The notes: generated from the letters alone by a model not told the origin. A stretch of 64,000 bases of DNA from Colias croceus (GCF_905220415.1 NC_059549.1:496001-560000); one strand, 5' to 3'; counted from the stretch's first letter, positions 44,547 through 57,477 are shown. Program-made: numbers and translations.

Positions 44547-44914
44547 TGAATGTTAAATCATGTTTATAATTATCATGGATAAAAATAATTTTGTTAACTT
44601 TTGCAGGATTTAGACGCGATCTCTTCGCAGTTAAGACTTGCCCAGCTACAGAAAAAACCCTTTTACTTGGCGAGCTTGAAGCTGGGATAGATAGAAGCGA
44701 TCGCGCTAATTCGGCAAGCCCAGGAAAAACAACTTTTTTTTTGTTCCCAGAACTTAAGAATGTTGCCCTTTACATCTCCTAAATCTGAAGGGTTAGCCGT
44801 AGCCAAATATCTCCAACACTCTTGAGCGACGTCGTCATCCCCATCAATAAATCTATTGGAGTGTTTTTTGGCTAGCTTTTGGAGTAAAACATCTGGCATC
44901 GATATAGTAGGCAT
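44547..44914 (-). pseudogene. hAT transposase C-terminus, frameshifted
   Basis: The frame from 44914 reads FIDGDDDVAQECWRYL and ILKFWEQKKSCFSWACRISA. Then, after a one-base shift near 44690, IPASSSPSKRVFSVAGQVLT and AKRSRLNPAKVNKIIFIHDN. The 'P-SS-PS-RVFS-AG' and 'R-RL-P--V-K--F-H-N' blocks are the hAT C-terminal signature. It lacks the N-terminal half and is inactive. Confidence 0.8.
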
Positions 44915-45590
44915 TGTCTATTATCGTTGCCGTGTTGTAGACAACAACGCGTGCTGTGTTCGCGCGCAAAATTTGAACTCGGCGCCAATTTTTCTGTTAC
45001 CCGGCGGCGGCGGCGGCGCGCCGGGGTCTCTCGGCGGCGGCACGCCGGCGTGGCGCGGACCTCTACACCTAACATTTATATTCTCGACTAATTCTTCGTC
45101 CAACATTTCATCTTATTAGTTTAAATATCTACAAAATTAATTTAATGGGTATGATTGGAGACTTGAGTATAATTATAACACAAAGAGAATTTGCGCTCAT
45201 ATTCATATGTGTAGGTATTATCTGAATAATTCTGATAGATGAATATACATATTTTAACCTACCTATCCAATTAAATCATTAAAACTTCAATACATATCTC
45301 TAATTTATATTATTAAGCAGCATTCAGTGTGAAATATTAATAAGATCTTCAATTTTAATTATAATAATCTTCGACTAACAAAGAGAAGCCTCCAAACATA
45401 ATTAACAGACCTCACTGTAACAATAGTTATTTTAAAAGTCATTATTATTTATTATGTTCCCTTTAAAATTGATTATTTGTTAAATAATGGAGCCACAATG
45501 ACGTTGAATGCTATCGTGATTCATATATCACGTAGTTATGCGAAGGTTGGATTTTTATGAGTCGTGATATATTTTGGAGGCAGGGGTCAA

Positions 45591-45660
45591 CTGACAGATC
45601 GGTAACAATGATCCGCGCTTTGGATATATAGTTCTGGAAAATTCTAGAAATTTCTTGAAT
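45591..45660 (-). promoter_or_regulatory. heat-shock-type core promoter
   Basis: 45631-45660 is six contiguous alternating TTC/GAA pentamers (TTCnnGAA repeated three times with two-base spacers), a perfect heat-shock element. On the minus strand it is followed by TATATATCC (45622-45630) and, about 33 bases on, by the arthropod initiator TCAGTTG (45588-45594). No protein-coding gene is recognised downstream before the hAT-like element at 45065. Confidence 0.6.
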
Positions 45661-46010
45661 TTTTGACATCAGTGTAAAGGTTTAAGGTGGTGTGTAATGT
45701 GTAGTGGGGTAAGATAAACAAATATGCAATCCAATCGTACTACGGACCAGTCTTATGTATCAGGGTGAGCTAAGCGAATCCTATCCTATTACAGAATCTG
45801 TGCATTTTTATAATTACACTTTTCTGAGAAAACTATGACAATTATAGGTTTGTGGTTTGTTTTTATTCATATCTAGAAGCGACATGCATATGGGTATCAA
45901 TCATTCAAAATATATGAAACCTATATAGATTTCATCCCCATTAAAAGAAGAAAATAGTTAACTATGCGTCCTCCGCTCTACTTTTTGCTAGTACAAATGG
46001 CTCATATCTA

Positions 46011-46213
46011 TACTAATATTATAAATGCGAAAGTTTGTATGGATGTATGGATGTTTGTTACTCTTTCACGTAAAAACTACTGAACCGATTACAATGAAAT
46101 TTAGCACACATATAGAGGGTAACTTGGATTAACACATAGGATAGTTTTTATCCCGGAAATCTCACGGGAACGGAAACTAAGCAAACGCGGGCGAAGCCGC
46201 GGGCGGAAATCTA
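46011..46213 (-). repeat. dispersed repeat family B
   Basis: Reverse orientation: TACTAATATTATAAATGCGA to GGCGAAGCCGCGGGCGGAAA. Confidence 0.75.
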
Positions 46214-46884
46214 GTCGTAAATAAGCGCTTAAGTCATATTCGTATCTATGAACTTTTGTTTATAGCAAATTAATAGTTGCTCCATCCAGTAATATCTACT
46301 CATTGGTAAGTCAATTTGGTCAATACATCACACAACAGAAGTGACGGGCGCCTTGCCGCGTCAACTTGTCAAAATCTTCATTGATAATCATTTTATTGTG
46401 CTAGGAACACTGAAAATGGTTGAGAATTATGACGCATTGTAGCACAAAGTGCGAATACCTATTTGAACTTTGGTCAAACGCGGTGAGGAATGTAATGAAT
46501 AAAGTCGTTTTAATGAAGTGGTTGTATTATTTCCTATCCTTTATTAGCTTGTGTTATTATACAGCTTTGTTTTTTATTTATAGTTTAAATAATTTAACGA
46601 AAATATTCAATTTCAATGTAGGTACCCATTAGACTCGCTTCCTTTATGATACAATTAAGTTCATACAAGAACCTTTTCTTTATTTTTACGCTGCAATTTT
46701 GAATTATTATGATTGCATAAAATAATAACGAAATGAAATATAACAGAATTGGTGGGAAGCTACGCCTTCATATTCTAATGTTAAGTGATCTTCAGAGTAT
46801 TGCATACCACTTAACCTTTTTTGTGCATTTTTGGCTAGAGGAAAAGTGTCGACACTAGTTTTTATGTTAGCTTAGTACCTACGT

Positions 46885-46952
46885 AACGGGAACTATAGGT
46901 ATGCGGGTTTTTCTTTGAAAACGCGAAGCCGCGGGCGGAAAGCTCTTAAATC
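46885..46952 (-). repeat. dispersed repeat family B, short fragment
   Basis: GGGAACTATAGGTATGCGGG to GAAGCCGCGGGCGGAAAGCT. Confidence 0.6.
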
Positions 46953-48630
46953 AATCAAACGCATTTTACAACACAAGTGTTAAGCACTTACACCATGATC
47001 TACAAATCCTGACCTTTAATCTCTTAATCCATATATTATTTGGTAAGATAAATATAGTTCATGTCTGTCACGTACCGCCCACGTCCTCTCAATTGCAAGT
47101 ATTGCTTTAATGCAATAATTCTTATGTTACATCGAAAATTATATAAGTGGGATACACGATTTGGGTCGATATTACGATATGACAGGCTAAGAGCAGTTTA
47201 AATAATAATCCTTAAAATAAATAATTGATAATTTTATAATGAAAATATCGGTTTTCATTACCACACGGTTTAAGCGATATCGATGATTTTTAGGTCAGAT
47301 TACTCACGATTTTGTGAATAAAATCCATGGGAAATCCTAAAAGAGCAATCGAGTGATAACAATACACATATGTATATTATAGGTGCTTGCGGTTGCGAGC
47401 AAAGCCGCGGGCGAAGAGATAGTCAAAAATAAATAAGATAGCTGTGTGAAAATTGAATAATATCCAAGCTCTACATTATATACCTAGGTACTGATAATTC
47501 AATACTCCATATGTATTATGAATACAACCAAATACATCCAATTAAGAGATATTTATATGATTTGACCTACATATTACATTTGGCATAATATTATATTTAA
47601 TATTACTTACTTAATACTTAGGTAGGTATTAGGTAACTATATCATCAAAATAAACAATAGAAAATATTTAGGCCTACTATACAATACAGTAACATTATCC
47701 AATCAAGAGGTATTTATATAATTTGACCCATTTAAACTATTAAGGTACCGTTGACCTTCTTCTTTAAGCATTGGATGGGAAAATAAAACGATTTGAGAAT
47801 CTCTTATCGTCTATCTATTATCGTTAAGTATATTACATGCACTTAACTGTTTAAATTTAAATAATATAACGTATAACGTTATAAGCTTGTAAAAATAAAC
47901 TATATCACCTTGAGATTAAACCTTCATCATCATTTATTTTGATTTATTATGTTCGAGTTTTGCCTCACTTTTCTGACAGGCGTTTTTAATTTTATCACGC
48001 CGTTTATAGTTTGTATAGTTGATAGACTTTATTATTAATCAGATTATAATCATCCAAAGGCAATTTATTTAAAAGTATTCCTGATAACAATTTGTACATT
48101 AAATTAAATTTTCCAGTAGTCAATATAGACGAAAATAGAATTGTAGGTAAAAGAGGCTTTCAAGAATGCAAACACTCGTGCATTGCATGTTTATCGTGAA
48201 TTTTGGTTAGATATACATAGTACAATAATTTGAAAGTGTAAAATTTACTGAAGATAGACATATAGAAGATAGAACCTATAACCTAGTTGTTAATCTCTAT
48301 CATATTTGCATTAATTACGATTAAAATGCTATTTATTTTTAATTATTATAAATATTGCAAACACACATTATTTTGTGGTTTTTGATTTCAACAAAATGAA
48401 AAATCATCTGTTTAATAGATTTATTCTTTCCAGAATCAATAACTTAGTAGGATGACTCTAGCTGTGACTAATCTAGTAACTAAAATTAAATACAAACTTT
48501 CGCTTTCAACTAGACAAAGAAGAACATGAGTTTAGTCACGAATTAGTTTTTAAGTTTGTTACTTGACATCTGATAACAACCAACGCTTCCGTGATTTTTT
48601 GTTACAAACTGTAACATCCTGTAATACATA

Positions 48631-49070
48631 TCCCACCAAAAACATTTTCATGTAAAATGTTGCCAAGACAAGCCCTTAAGACTCGCACTGTCAAAAAGTT
48701 ATCAGATCTCATGTAGAGGCAAGCTTCTAACACTACACGCCCTAACTCTACAAGGCCTAACTTCACAAACTCTACACCTTAGTCAAAATATGTGGCTTGG
48801 CCATTTCGCTACATTCACATCGGCGTAAGGTGAAACATTAATTATTCACTGTTCATTACTTTTGTGTTATACAATACTTAGTTCTTGTAGTAACGAACGG
48901 CCAAGCCACATATTTTGACTAAGGTGTAGAGTTTGTGAAGTTAGGCCTTGTAGAGTTAGAGCGTGTAGTGTTAGAAGCTTGGCTCTACATGAGATCTGAT
49001 AACTTTTTGACAGTGCGAGTCTTAAGGGCTTGTCTTGGCAACATTTTACATGAAAATGTTTTTGGTGGGA
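48631..49070. repeat. long inverted repeat (172-bp arms, 96-bp loop)
   Basis: Arms 48631-48802 and 48899-49070 are equal in length and differ at two positions by direct comparison. The ends are TCCCACCAAAAACATTTTCA. Outside the arms a weaker match (GTTACAAAC / GTTTGTAAC) extends to about 48600 and 49100. It could be a foldback transposon or a hairpin-RNA locus. It has no coding capacity. Confidence 0.9.
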
Positions 49071-49100
49071 TTTCATTTCTTTTTGTAAGTTGTTTGTAAC

Positions 49101-51988
49101 AAAATTGTATAAGTCGATTAAAGTTTTTTTTTTTTTTAACAAGGAGTACCTATACATATATATATCTAGGGGAACCAAGTTTTAGATTATTAGATTAGAC
49201 CTCTAGCGTCATCAAAATTTAATTTAAAATTACAGGTCTCATACAAACTCCCATCCCCTAGTTTAAGGGGTTGGGGGATGAAAGTTACAAGTTTTATAAT
49301 TTTTTTGTTGTTTGTGTGCTAATACTAGCTTACATACAAAATTTCAGCTTTCTAGGACATTAGGAAATACCTTAAGAATTTTGATGATCATCAGTGAGTC
49401 AGTGACGAAATTAGCGTTTTTTAGATATAAATAAAATCTGAAGTATAAAAGCTAATGTAATTAAAACTTAATATGTTCAATAAGTTCGCTATTGACAATA
49501 TATCCCGAAAATTTTGTTGATCTAGCATAATCCAAACCCAAGTTATGAGGGTTCAAAAAAACGTCGAAGCGCTTCGAGAAAAGGTAGGTAGTGCCCGTGC
49601 GCTTCGCATGTTCGCTTGGCTCGTCTTGGCGGGGGCACTACCGTGCCCCCAGATTATGAAGAAGGATGTTGAAAATCTTCGTTAGTCTTTATTAGTTTTA
49701 TCTTTTAGACTATCTTTTGAGATTTCAATTTAATTTTGTAAAACTAAAAAATAGATTTAAGTATTTTTCTAAATGTAATATTAAAGATGATAATTGATAT
49801 AGAGTTAAATTGTATTAACATTTAATAGCATTTTATATTATGCATTGCACTACTAAAAGTAAAAATAGAGGTCATATTATAGTACATATAACTACATAGT
49901 TATTTAATTTAATGAAAGAATCGTTCTAACAATTTTCAAATAATAACAATGTAAGCCATTTTTAGAACCCTTTTTATATAACCGAACCGGAAAAGTTTCA
50001 ATATGTATAAAAGAAAAAATATTTTCTAACTACAAAATCAGTAAAAGCGATTAGGTACCTACTAAGATCTGACAGCAATTTTCTAAAAGTATAGATAATC
50101 TGTGCTTGTATGCAATACTTTCCGAATCTATAGTCACAACCTAACAGTATTATTGTCTGTACATTTCACGCACCGCCCCCATCATTCACGATATCTCTAA
50201 CAAAAGCTTCACACAAAGGTACTTAGAAAGGTGATAAAAGCCTTATGTCATGCAGGAAGAACTATAATTATTAGGTAGTGTACATGTTGCCTAAAGTGTA
50301 ATGTATCTTGTGTAAAAGCTGTTTTTGTATACTATTCAATGTTCTGGGGATTTATAGTCTGTTTTATGTGACTATCTTTGACTATAATCTATCTTTTATA
50401 GGCAATATCTCTTTTAGCGCTACATCGTCTGTCTTCTTTATGGAAAAAGCGCACCAACGAGCTGCAAGTGTGTTTTATATCGATGAAATTAACAAAACAA
50501 TAATTTAAAACTAAGTAACTAAAACTAAGAGTATTTTTTGAATAAAATGAAAAGAATTGCTTAGTCGTGTTTCAATCACCGCTTACAATTAAATTTTCCG
50601 TGTTTTCAATTTTAGGAAAACTGCAACATTTTCCTTAAGCTTAGCAGCGAAGCGTGTCAAAACTAGCTTTTATAGTATTTACCTATACCCAGTCTAAAAT
50701 CGTATTATTTTTTCAATTACAATACATCAGTTAAGTATGGGAACTTGGTTTATAGGATATTGTAGTATGGTTACTGTTGGTCTCACAACCATAAAATATT
50801 ATCATATATACGCAAATGTATATACAATGCATATTGCGTTATATACACTAATTTGCGACTAAATTAATTAACAAATGATGTCAAAGGTTTTATAGTGTAA
50901 TTATCGCATTAATCATTTATTAAAAAATTAAGTACATCTACTGAATTTCAAATGAGATAGAGTACCTATAGTTAACTGAAAATTATTTCAAAATTTGTGT
51001 GGGCTTGGTAACTTCAATAAAAAAGACATGCATTGGAACGTATATTATCAAATTTTGTGCTTTTTACAAAGAAAATAATCCAGAGTTTTCTAACCAAATT
51101 GTAGAGTTTTTACAAGAAATAAAATTAAATGTGTCATACGAAGGCTACCTAGGCTAAATACGGAATCTTGAATATATATATTATATATTTGATAAGCAAA
51201 CATCTTTTCCTCTGAAGCCCGAAGAGATCTGAATTGATTTTCTATTATAAATTGTATACATTGTTATAGCCTAGCTAGACTCTAGACTCTAGATATTGAA
51301 TAGCTTTTTACTTAAACAACTGAGCGAAGTTACGAGCAGAATCTGTAAATAACCAATGGTAGGAAGAATAACATTTTAAAATACCAAATTAAAAAAAATA
51401 TTGACTATTGTTATTTTACCTAGAACGTTTGTAAAATACCACAATAATACAAGTTTATTTTAGGACCAAAAGACAATTAATTTTCTACAATATAAAATAG
51501 CTCCTTCTTTTTTGATGATGAAAATAAATAGGATTTGTTCTGTGTCGTTGGAATTGAATGAAACAGATTTATTAGCAAACATCCGTACTGGATTGTTCGG
51601 ATAATAGAACAATTAAACACTTGCAAAATCAACGACAATGGAGTTGTGTGACCATGCTGTATGGAAAAGTGAGACTTAAGTAAATTAATGTATGGGGAAT
51701 GACTAATTAAAAAGTTGATGACAGTGTTAAGTAATTTACTGTTATGAGAATCAGGCAGTTGTTTCTTAAGAAGGCCACAACTCATGGATATTATTTAACA
51801 TAAAGGGTACTTATGCTTATTGCTTAAGTTAACAAATAAGTAACCAACACTGTAGATTTTTTTTTATTTCAAGTTACTGACTGATTTCTTGAGGAGGAAA
51901 TCTTCATAACTAAATTGAAATTCGGTGGTAAATTTCTTCTGTAAATTAAATTCTATGTTTTTGAAATAATCTAATCACTTTCCTTTTT
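49101..51988. other. intergenic stretch with a GC-rich patch
   Basis: 49548-49660 holds CGAAGCGCTTCG and GGGGGCACTACCGTGCCCCC palindromes in an AT-rich setting, probably part of an unrecognised repeat starting near 49190. No gene is supported in the remainder. Confidence 0.4.
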
Positions 51989-52224
51989 AACCGACTTCAA
52001 AAAAAAGGAGGAGGTTATCAATTCGGCCGGTATATTTTTTTTTTTTTTTTTATGTATGTACACCGATTTCTCCGAGGTTTCTGAACCGATTTACGTGATT
52101 CTTTTTTTGTTCGATGCGGGATGGTGTCGAATTGGTCCCATAAAAATTTTATTCGGATAGGCCCAGTAGTTTTTATTTTATGAGCATTTTTGTCTGTAGG
52201 TATTTGTAAATTTTGAAGTCGGTT
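51989..52224. repeat. AACCGACTTC-type dispersed element
   Basis: Ends AACCGACTTCAAAA and TTTTGAAGTCGGTT are inverted. Between them are AAGGAGGAGGTTATCAATTC, TTTCTGAACCGATTTACGTG and TCGAATTGGTCCCATAAAAA. This is a common lepidopteran repeat. Confidence 0.8.
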
Positions 52225-52892
52225 GTTTTTAACGCAGTTATCACTTGTTATTTAATTCTTACTCGAGAATACTTAACAAAATTTGACTAAATGGATCTCA
52301 CTTAAAATTGGTAAAAAATTGCACTGTATAAGATAGAAGTTTATTTTTTTATCAGTCCTTATTTCTACCAAAAACCTAGTCCCTCTACAAGTCCTCTGAC
52401 CTAAACAATAAATCCTGATTGGTGATAACGGTCAGTGACGTTGCATCCTTTAGACATTTGTATTGGCTTGTTAACCTTAAACTACATACAGTCATATTCT
52501 TGATAATGAGGAAAATCATGTATTGGAAATATAGGTGCGTATTCATATTTCGGGGGAATCAGTTCAGCTGTTTTACAGCTTTTGCGGTTAAGCAATTTAC
52601 GTAACACATTTTTTTTATTATTAGCACAGATAATATAAAATTTATTAGTATCTATGCATTAGGTACAAGGGTATAATTAAATCAGTTTTCTAACGCAGCT
52701 CTGACGCAGTCAAATAGTTGTTCTCAGTAAATTTTCAGATCCTTTTTCGTGTTTTATTAAGGGTAAAAACTACCCAATCTTCTTCTAAAGATTGATTTAT
52801 CCAAATGTATCAAATCCATTCAACGGTTTTGGATATTTTAGCATATACCTTCTCAAACAAACAGAAACAGAGTTACTTTAGCATTTATAAAT

Positions 52893-53116
52893 TACTAGCT
52901 GTGTCCTGCGGATTTTCCCGTATTGCTCCGCTCCTGTTGGTCTTAGAGTAATGATATAAGTATATAGCCTATAGCCTTCCTCGATAAATGGGCTATCTAA
53001 CACCGAAATAATTTTTCGGTCAAAAATCGGTTTTTCGACCATAAGTTCCTGCGATTAGCGCGTTTAAACAAACAAACAAATAAACCATCTCTTCAGCTTT
53101 ATAATATTAGTATAGG
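52893..53116 (+). repeat. dispersed repeat family A
   Basis: CTAGCTGTGTCCTGCGGATT to CTTTATAATATTAGTATAGG, with an internal short duplication around TTTTCGGTCAAAAATCGGTT. Confidence 0.75.
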
Positions 53117-53448
53117 TAAAACTTACTTCTATTTCATTTTTAAATACAAAACTAATTATGTTTTGAGATATATTTAATACATGATGCGTCACTCGCTTCA
53201 GGGTTGAATTTATTTATTGTTTCACCAACAATGCTTCGGTTTTCGGTCAGGGACAAAGAATTTATCGACGGCAATATATTAAGCCTTATATTGTATCCAT
53301 TTATTTATTAAACACCGTGAAATTATATCCTACCTTCGTACCATAGTACCTTCAGGTTTATTTATTTTATTTTAATTTTTAATTAAATTGTAGAGAATGG
53401 TGGTAATTGTAATGACGATTCGAAAGTGCTTCTAAAAGAAGTTTTTTT

Positions 53449-53540
53449 TTTATTTGAATAAATAAATGTTTGAGTTTGAGTTTGAGTTGATTTATTTATT
53501 TGAATAAATAAATGTTTGAGTTTGAGTTTGAGTTTGAGTA
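53449..53540. repeat. tandem repeat
   Basis: A block TTTGAATAAATAAATGTTTG plus (AGTTTG)n occurs twice in direct order, at about 53452 and 53498. Confidence 0.75.
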
Positions 53541-54024
53541 GAATCAATTGTTCAATATAATAATGTGATTGTTTTAGCAATTACCTAAACTATTACTTTG
53601 ATTAGAGATGACGAAATGTTATGTAGTTTATATAATACCAACATCTAAAGAAATTAAATATTAATGTTTTTTCACACCCACCTAATTTCATCGCTCTGAC
53701 AAGACACCTTATTGTTATTCTGTCTCAATTATTGCCTCTGCTGTGTCAGAACATAAAAAAAAAATCATGAAAATCAGTTAAGCCGTTTCGGAACAATTTG
53801 ATGACAAACACGACTCTATTATAAAAGAAAAAATAGTAAGATTTTCTATTCAACTGCGTATAAAAAGAAGATGGCCAAAGGAAATATTGAAAAAATACAA
53901 AAAAAAAAGTTTCCTTTTAATAAAACAGACAAGGTCCAAATGTTGATTGATTGCCTTATAATAATTAATTAGTAAATCGTATCTAATTGATGAACTTCAT
54001 TTCGTGATTAAAACTTATAGGAAA

Positions 54025-54239
54025 CTAGATTTCCGCCCGCGGCTTCGCCCGCGTTTGCAAAGGAAAACCCGCATAGTTCCCCTTCCCGTGGGATTTCCGG
54101 GATAAAAACTATCCTATGTGTTAATCCAAGTTACCCTCTATATTTGTGCTAAATTTCATTGTAATCGGTTCATAAGTTTTTACGTGAAAGAGTAACAAAC
54201 ATCCATACAAACTTTCGCATTTATAATATTAGTAGGATG
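54025..54239 (+). repeat. dispersed repeat family B, well preserved
   Basis: CTAGATTTCCGCCCGCGGCT to CTTTCGCATTTATAATATTA, the cleanest copy in the window. Confidence 0.8.
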
Positions 54240-54458
54240 TTTTATGAGTAATTATTGTTTATTTCTTTTTCTGTGGACGATACAATGAAAATCTAATTAA
54301 CATGTTTCTTTAAAGTAATTACTAGTTCGATTTTTTATTAGGTTTTAAACCTAAAAAAAGGTTAGATATTATTTTTCTCGATATTTTAAACTTTTTTGTC
54401 CACTAGTGCAGTAGAAATATTCAGCAAATTGGGTTATAGATCTAGATCTGTGGTTATA

Positions 54459-54819
54459 GACTACAGGCCCGTGTTGAAAAATGTGAAAATACAAAAATGG
54501 TGGTCCACAAAGTCGGAATTTATTTTTATTTTTCGATAGTTGCCGGGGTAAATTTGGTCATTTGATGGTGTACGGCATCTATGTCATACTATTTCTATAC
54601 TGCTTTTAATCCATTATTCCGCAACGCCGTACAAAAATAATGGAGACAAGAGGAAAAAATCTCTACCTGAACTTTCGAATTCTCATCTGCACTCAGGTGG
54701 ACAGCTTACAAGTGATGTCATAATGCTGAATCTTATTATTTAATGCTCTTATATCGTTCTAGATAGGTCACCTGGTGGATCAAATGACCCATAATTTTTT
54801 TCAACACGGGCCTGTAGTC
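54459..54819. mobile_element. MITE, TA-flanked
   Basis: 361 bp with inverted ends GACTACAGGCCCGTGTTGAA and TA on each side (54457-54458, 54820-54821). There is no coding capacity. Confidence 0.75.
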
Positions 54820-57302
54820 TATTATATTAGGGTATTTTCTTAAGAGTAATGCAGGCTTAGTTATGAATCAATAAATTATTTATCTATCAATAATCTTTCT
54901 CCCTACTTTGACACTGGTATTTAGTACAATTGATTATAAATCTGATATGGTCATTTTGTTTCAATTGGTTACCCAATTTCCTCTTAAAAATAGATTAATA
55001 TCATTTTTATAGCAGATAGCAACAAATACATAACTACAAGTATATACTTATAATCTACATGTTATTTATAATGTAGAGCGGTTAAGCCTTTGTACCTACT
55101 TTTATAAAAAGAGAATTGACGCATTTACAAATAAATATACATGTACTTAGATATTTTGAAATAAATCTGCCACTATCCAAATGACCACAGCTCCAATAGG
55201 AAAGGAAAACTTTGATAGGGTTAGGCTTCAATAAAAATTTGTCTGTCATCTCCCAACCCAAATTATGGCCTGGATGAATTATGACCTGGGGCCGTATTAT
55301 GACCTCTTATTTCCAGGCAGATTATGCCGTGATAAGAACTGATTGGCAAATTCATATTATGATCGCAACAACCAGCCATAGTTCTCACAGAAGACCTGCG
55401 TGTGGCTGGCAATGAGGAATTTTAAAAATAACCATTACAGAATTTTTTGTTTCAATGCGTATTGACTTAAGCTTTATTTAATCAAACGCTCGTGCGTTAG
55501 CTTAATGACAAAATAATAATTGACAACTGCCAATTTCTATACATTCTTGACACGTTTGACGTAGGTACGTATGAATTGTGTCAAGCGCGTTAAATAATTT
55601 ATAATTTTGCCGGACTGGCTAATCAGAATATCATTAATCACGATTCAATTGTTAGTTTGTCAATCATTGTTCCAACCTTGACACGATCTTAATTACCCAA
55701 GTACAGTTTTTATGGCCGACCCTTGCCGTAGGGTAATCTCTGATTGTCTGATTAAGGGCCCTTAGTAGGTGAACATGGCAAAATGGACTGTTTTCTATGA
55801 GCTATAATTAAAAATATTGAAGTTTTTTCGCACTGAAATTTCTAATATGTATTACAGAACGTATGTGTGATGGGATGACTGTTTCCAAAACACGATTGGA
55901 AAAATTTTGCTCGATCATAAAAAATCCTGAAGTTACCTCTAAAATATCATATAAATGCTCATTACAACCGTATTTTACGATAATAATTCGTATAAAATCA
56001 TAAATACATAGGTATTTACCTTCTCGATTTCGTGACTGTTTTAGATTTAGAAAATACTAAATATTTTCATTCACTTTCATATAAAAATGTAAATGGCGCT
56101 TACGATTTTTAGTTTCGAGCACGTTGATTCCATACTAAACGCGGACCCCCTCACCGCTTACCTCAGGCCCGAATAGCTGAATTTTCGCTGACCGCCTAAC
56201 CCCCCTTAAGGCAAATACTTCAATCAATTATTTTTAAGTGAAATATGAAGCTTTTGTTAGAAGCAACTAGCGTGTCATCGTACTATAATGTATGCGATGG
56301 TATTGGCTCTATTAAGTTATAGGTTTTAACGAATTTACGTTTGTATTTTGTCGCCAGTAAATTATTATGAATTAGTCACAGTTACGAATAGATATTTATA
56401 ATAAAAATTATAAGTTTTTTGTAGCAATCATAAACTTTTTATTATCCTGTCAATTAATCAATTATTGACAATAATATGCAATTCCAATGCAATCTACGTC
56501 GAATAGAGGTGATAAAAAATGACTTAACTTCACTTTCAACCATAATAATTATCGATATCTACTTAGATGTATTTACTTAGTATCAGTATTTCCTTGTAAT
56601 TTATTTTTTATTTAAAAATAAATAAACATACAGTGTATAAAACTCTATGCAGTTGCTAGTTTTTTTATTTGCACATCTGTCTCTCGCGTCATTATAAATG
56701 ATCGATAAGAAGCTATAAAATGCGAGAAATTCTTCTCATTAATACTATTTCCCATACAACCGTAAATAGTATGGAGTCAATAAACGTCATCCTGTAGGTC
56801 ATTCCTATTATTTTTTACCTATATTTTCTGTATATATATCTAGAATGTATTTAACAAAGTCGCTTTCAGCTTTATCTCGGTTACATCCCGGTTATATCCC
56901 GGATTAAGATGTCGCTTTTTTACCGTCGATAGGGAAGCGCTCGACCACAATCTCGCCTGATGTTAAGCGTGATGTGGTCGATGGTACGCGCTTCCCTAGA
57001 AGGTACCTGTTTACTCTACGCTGGAAGACCCCCATATTGTACTTGTCGGGGAACACAGACTCAGAAAGCATGTTCCAGTCCTTCGCGATTCGGATAAAGA
57101 TGGTGGATGGATTTAATATAGATGGTGGTTCTCGAGGAAGAATAAAATAAGTAAAAGCCCCGAAATTACAGAATCGATTTTGAAAATTATGTCAAGATGA
57201 GAATACTGATAATTTTTTGTTTTTGTTTTTATCTGCAGTCAATTGGATTTCGAGTGAGCCGGTAATCTTAATCACAGAATACATAATAGTAGCTAAACGC
57301 TA
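54820..57302. other. intergenic, repeats only
   Basis: A LINE 3'-end fragment (minus strand, about 56935-57130, CGACCACAATCTCGCCTGAT, CGCTTCCCTAGAAGGTACCT) is recognised. 57273-57302 is the 30-base sequence shared with 18497-18526. An ATTATGACCT motif recurs at 55270-55300. No gene seen. Confidence 0.45.
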
Positions 57303-57477
57303 TCTTAATATTACTTGCGAACGTATATTATATGTATTATATTTTTAACTTGAGAACGGCTGAACCGATTTCGTTAATTCTTTTTTTATTATATTCCTTG
57401 AAGTACGAGGATGGTTCTTATGTAGAAAAAACGTAATTATGTACCACGGGCGAAGCCGGGGCGTACCGCTAGTTTTG
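57303..57477 (-). repeat. dispersed repeat family E
   Basis: Opposite orientation to the copy at 330: ACGGCTGAACCGATTTCGTT and GGCGAAGCCGGGGCGTACCG. Confidence 0.65.

Larger units (their letters stand above)
43494..45065 (-). mobile_element. hAT-like element with GC-rich ends, interrupted by a LINE
   Basis: Inverted ends TAGAGGTCCGCGCC; 8-bp duplication CACCTAAC (43486-43493, 45066-45073). Subterminal regions are made of CGG/GGCGGC runs. The minus strand carries the C-terminal dimerisation part of a hAT transposase, so the element is an internally deleted hAT copy. A LINE fragment sits at about 43647-44546. Confidence 0.85.
45074..48600. other. intergenic, repeats only
   Basis: Apart from the promoter at 45591 and family B repeats at 46011-46213 and 46885-46952 (both minus), nothing coding is supported. 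The 70-residue frame at 46420 lacks features. Confidence 0.45.

Noticed and set aside
48867..49178. 103-residue minus frame
   Set aside because: Lies within one arm and the loop of the long inverted repeat; its composition reflects the repeat, not coding use.
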